This document shows positions 61,402 through 64,000 of a DNA stretch of 64,000 bases, piece after piece. The stretch covers positions 4,055,001 through 4,119,000 of the forward strand of contig NZ_JARVTG010000001.1 of NCBI RefSeq assembly GCF_029846635.1, read 5' to 3'. This DNA comes from Pokkaliibacter sp. MBI-7 (GTDB lineage: Bacteria; Pseudomonadota; Gammaproteobacteria; Pseudomonadales; Balneatricaceae). The notes under the pieces are model-generated. The model did not search any database and was not told the origin of the DNA. It saw only the letters and a list, made by a program, of their open reading frames with translations. How positions within the stretch are numbered: the first letter of the stretch is position 1; every line of letters begins with the position of its first letter. Both the position numbers and the translations under genes were made by a program.

Positions 61402-62288
61402 CTGATGTACTGATGCAACCCTGCCGCCAGCGCCTCAAAGGTCAGGCGGCAGGCGAGGTTGTCGCGCAGGTTTTCATGCATCGCCACCCAGGTGTCCAGC
61501 GGCACCTCAAACCCGGCATCCAGCCGCTGTAACAACGGATCACGGCGGGCAATGCCGATCTGACAGAAGCCGATACCAAACCCGGCCCGAATCATCGCCA
61601 GCTGAGCCACGTCACTGTCGCAGCGAAAGCTGAACTGCTGCGGATCAATCTGCGGATACTGCCTGAGCAGCCCGCGCAAATATTCCGTCAGGGTATCGAA
61701 GCCAATCAGCACATGGGGTGGCTTCATCTCACTGATTGAGGCGGGCGTGCCCATGCGGTGCAGATAGTCGCGATGGGCATGCAGGCCCAGCGAAATCTGG
61801 CCGATACGCCGGGCGATCAGCGCTTCCTGCGTCGGGGCCACCATTCTCACGGCAATATCGGCATCCCGTTGCAGCAGGTTCTGCAACTGATTGCTCAGAA
61901 CCAGTTCCAGTTGCAGGTCAGGGTGCTGCTGACGCAGGCGGGTCAGGATCGGCGGCAGCACTTCTACGCCGATGACTTCACTGGCGGTAATCCTCACCAC
62001 GCCGCGTATGCCATCACCTATGCCGGTGGCTGCGCGGGCGATGGCTGCCGTGGCCGAGCGCAGCGCTTCGGCATGGGGGCGCAGCGTCAGTGCCGCCGCG
62101 GTGGGGATCAGGCCACTGCTGGAGCGGGTAAACAGCACCAGCCCGAGGCGTTTTTGCAGTTCATCGATATGCCGGCCCAGTGTCGGCTGGGTCAGCCCCA
62201 GCGCACGGGCCGACGCCGACAGCGAGCCGTGCTCCAGCACACTGAGAAAGCTGCGGTAATGGTTCCAGTCGGGGTCGGGTTCGGTCAT
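61386..62288 (-). CDS. LysR-family transcriptional regulator
   Basis: The protein has 300 residues from an ATG at 62288; an in-frame start eight codons earlier is less likely. The helix-turn-helix contains SLSASARALGLTQPTLGRHI (about 22-41), then an effector domain. It is divergent from the NAD(P)-binding protein at 62460 (171 bp apart) and converges with the 5-oxoprolinase gene, overlapping by 16 bp. The usual LysR logic suggests it controls the 62460 gene. Confidence 0.9.
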   Translation of the reverse strand: MTEPDPDWNHYRSFLSVLEHGSLSASARALGLTQPTLGRHIDELQKRLGLVLFTRSSSGLIPTAAALTLRPHAEALRSATAAIARAATGIGDGIRGVVRITASEVIGVEVLPPILTRLRQQHPDLQLELVLSNQLQNLLQRDADIAVRMVAPTQEALIARRIGQISLGLHAHRDYLHRMGTPASISEMKPPHVLIGFDTLTEYLRGLLRQYPQIDPQQFSFRCDSDVAQLAMIRAGFGIGFCQIGIARRDPLLQRLDAGFEVPLDTWVAMHENLRDNLACRLTFEALAAGLHQYISQTAP

Positions 62289-62459
62289 GGCTATCCGGAT
62301 AAAACACAACAAGGATCACGGGCAGGCTGAAGTGTGGCACAGCCACATCTGGGTTGATTAAACATTTCTGTATAGCAGATGAAGGTTTTTCGGCAATTTT
62401 TAATGTGCATCTGCCGTCTTACAGTGGTGGCCCAGAGTAACCAGCGCGAGGGCTATCCC

Positions 62460-63554
62460 ATGATCACTGCCAGCGATTCTTCTCCTTTCATCCCGCCGCA
62501 GCGGGCCGCCAACCCTGTTCAGCGTGACGCGACGCTCGGCCAGAGCCGCCGAACCGCACTGGTGATCGGTGCCGCCGGCGGGGTAGGCAGTGAGCTGTGT
62601 CTGGCGCTGCTGCAGGCCGGCTGGCGGGTACGTGCCTTCAGCCGGCACGCGCCGCAGTGGCTGGCGACCGTGGCGGATGCCAGTGCAGTGGAATGGATTG
62701 CCGGCGATGCCATGGATAGCAACGCCGTGCTGGCAGCAGCGGCTCAGGTGCAGGTGATTGCTCACATGGTCAATCCGCCGGGCTACCGCGACTGGGACAA
62801 ATGGGTGCTGCCGATGCTGGACAGCACCCTGCAGGCGGCCCGCGCAGTTAACGCCCGCGTGCTGTTGCCCGGCACTATCTACAACTTCGGCCTGCCGCTG
62901 CAGCAGGCAGAGGGGTGCCGTGTGCTGGATGAAGGGACGCCCGTGGCACCGCGCACTGCCAAGGGGGCTATCCGGGTGGAAATGGAGCGGCGTCTGCAGG
63001 CCGCTGCCGAACGCGGTGACTGTCGGGTGCTGATTGTCAGAGCGGGTGATTTCTTTGGCGCCCGCAGCCACAGCAGCTGGTTTGCTCAGGGGATTCTGCA
63101 GGCTGGTAAACCTGTCCGGCGACTGTGGCGTCTGACTGACCCGGGAGTGGGCCATCAGTGGGCCTATCTGCCGGATGTTGCGGCCACTATGACGGCATTG
63201 CTGGAGCGAGAAGCGGTGCTGCCGCCGTTTGCCTGCTTTCATATGCAGGGCCACTGGGATCAGGACGGTATGCAACTGCTTAACGCGGTCAGAGCGGTCA
63301 GTGGTCAGCCTGCGTTACCGGTGCAGGCGTTCCCCTGGTGGGTGCTGCGGCTGGCATCGCCTTTTGTCAGGCGTATGCGCGATCTGTATGAGATGCGGCA
63401 TTTGTGGCAGCAGGCGGTGCGGATGCCTAATGACCGGCTGCTGGCGGAGCTGGGGGCTGAGCCCCATACACCGTTGCAACAGGCGATGGCAGTCACCCTG
63501 GAGGGGCTGGGCTGTATCGAACATCCCCGCCGGGAGGCGACGGGGACGGTATGA
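62460..63554 (+). CDS. NAD(P)-binding epimerase/dehydratase-like protein (extended SDR)
   Basis: The protein has 364 residues from an ATG at 62460 preceded by GAGGG. A 30-residue leader precedes the Rossmann motif LVIGAAGGVGSELCLALL (about 34-51). The extended-SDR/NmrA-like fold follows with LLPGTIYNFG and VLIVRAGDFFG. The usual YxxxK catalytic pair is not obvious, so it may be an epimerase-like or sensing protein rather than a classic dehydrogenase. It is divergent from a LysR gene and converges with the chemotaxis gene, 16 bp away. Substrate unknown. Confidence 0.8.
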   Translation: MITASDSSPFIPPQRAANPVQRDATLGQSRRTALVIGAAGGVGSELCLALLQAGWRVRAFSRHAPQWLATVADASAVEWIAGDAMDSNAVLAAAAQVQVIAHMVNPPGYRDWDKWVLPMLDSTLQAARAVNARVLLPGTIYNFGLPLQQAEGCRVLDEGTPVAPRTAKGAIRVEMERRLQAAAERGDCRVLIVRAGDFFGARSHSSWFAQGILQAGKPVRRLWRLTDPGVGHQWAYLPDVAATMTALLEREAVLPPFACFHMQGHWDQDGMQLLNAVRAVSGQPALPVQAFPWWVLRLASPFVRRMRDLYEMRHLWQQAVRMPNDRLLAELGAEPHTPLQQAMAVTLEGLGCIEHPRREATGTV

Positions 63555-63570
63555 CCTGCACGGAGGCGGA

Positions 63571-64000
63571 TCAGGCCAGACGGAAGCGTTGCGACGTGGC
63601 CTGCATGGTACTGGCCTGACGCTCCAGATTGCGGGTGTGTTCATCCAGATTAGTGCGCAGGGTCTTGGTTTCACTGGTATGGATATGGATGTGTTCCATC
63701 TTGCCCGCGATGTCTTCGGTAGTGGCGGAGATTTCTTCAACCGCGACGACCACCTGATCCATTTCGGTCGCCAGGGTTTCAATGGAGCGGGTGATGTCAC
63801 CGATGGCCTGTGCCACCTGTCCGGCATTCTGCTCACCCTCTGCCGCCAGCGTCAGGCCGTTTTCCATCAGCCGTGCCATTTCTTTGGTCTGGCTGTTGAA
63901 CTCCTTGATGATGCTGTCGATGTTGCTGGTGGCATCCATGGTCTTCTGCGCCAGCGAACGCACTTCATCGGCTACCACCGAGAAACCGCGCCCGGCCTCA
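63571..64000 (-). CDS. methyl-accepting chemotaxis protein, C-terminal part (cut by window edge)
   Basis: Only the last 143 residues lie in the window; the gene continues beyond 64000. The sequence begins EAGRGFSVVADEVRSLAQKT, the highly conserved tip of the MCP cytoplasmic signalling hairpin, and continues as one long coiled coil of the descending methylation helix. There is no C-terminal CheR-docking pentapeptide (it ends QRFRLA). It signals through CheA/CheW. The sensor domain and membrane helices are outside the window. Confidence 0.93.
   Translation of the reverse strand, partial: EAGRGFSVVADEVRSLAQKTMDATSNIDSIIKEFNSQTKEMARLMENGLTLAAEGEQNAGQVAQAIGDITRSIETLATEMDQVVVAVEEISATTEDIAGKMEHIHIHTSETKTLRTNLDEHTRNLERQASTMQATSQRFRLA

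Overview
The window is chromosomal DNA from a moderately GC-rich gammaproteobacterium. The gene set (ackA-pta, nadC, ampD, a phasin, an Fbp iron transporter, Grx2, RecQ, MltA, many LysR regulators) fits a marine or plant-associated member of the Oceanospirillales or a neighbouring order. A full mevalonate operon and a Csd4/Csd6-like pair of peptidoglycan carboxypeptidases, both unusual in this class, would suit a curved or helical member. This placement is inference. I saw no rRNA, tRNA or CRISPR array.

Layout. 1-480: transposase remnants. 0.5-10 kb: a LysR regulator divergent from a Dpp/Opp-type peptide ABC transporter (binding protein, two permeases, two ATPases), followed by two M20 metallopeptidases that probably process the imported peptides. 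10-15.8 kb: a phasin with a long, structured 3' region, then ackA-pta and nadC. 15.9-20.7 kb: ampD and a split fbp iron-uptake locus. 20.9-23.8 kb: the M99/YkuD peptidoglycan carboxypeptidase pair. 24.5-31.9 kb: a small conserved protein, then a tightly overlapping operon for the mevalonate route (HMG-CoA reductase, type 2 IPP isomerase, HMG-CoA synthase, two GHMP kinases, diphosphomevalonate decarboxylase) ending in a HAD phosphatase.

32-42 kb: a second binding protein and LysR regulator, clearly paralogous to those at 0.5-3.2 kb, next to an amidase, a RidA protein, a FAD amino-acid dehydrogenase, an ACC deaminase and a MocR-type regulator. This looks like a cluster for uptake and deamination of unusual amino acids or amides. 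Two different MITE-like elements sit head to tail between the ACC deaminase and MocR genes. 42-54 kb: periplasmic chorismate mutase, a 14-bp tandem repeat, MFS exporter, MetE-like methyltransferase, Grx2, RecQ, ethanolamine-type permease, patatin phospholipase, VOC protein, a YoeB toxin remnant and MltA.

54-57.5 kb: a protein with a divergent RelA/SpoT-like synthetase core, then a visibly AT-richer patch with a sulfotransferase remnant, a GNAT acetyltransferase and a second, inverted copy of one MITE. 57.5-64 kb: a LysR regulator divergent from a fused 5-oxoprolinase/hydantoinase, another LysR, an NAD(P)-binding epimerase-like protein, and the C-terminus of a chemotaxis receptor cut by the window edge.
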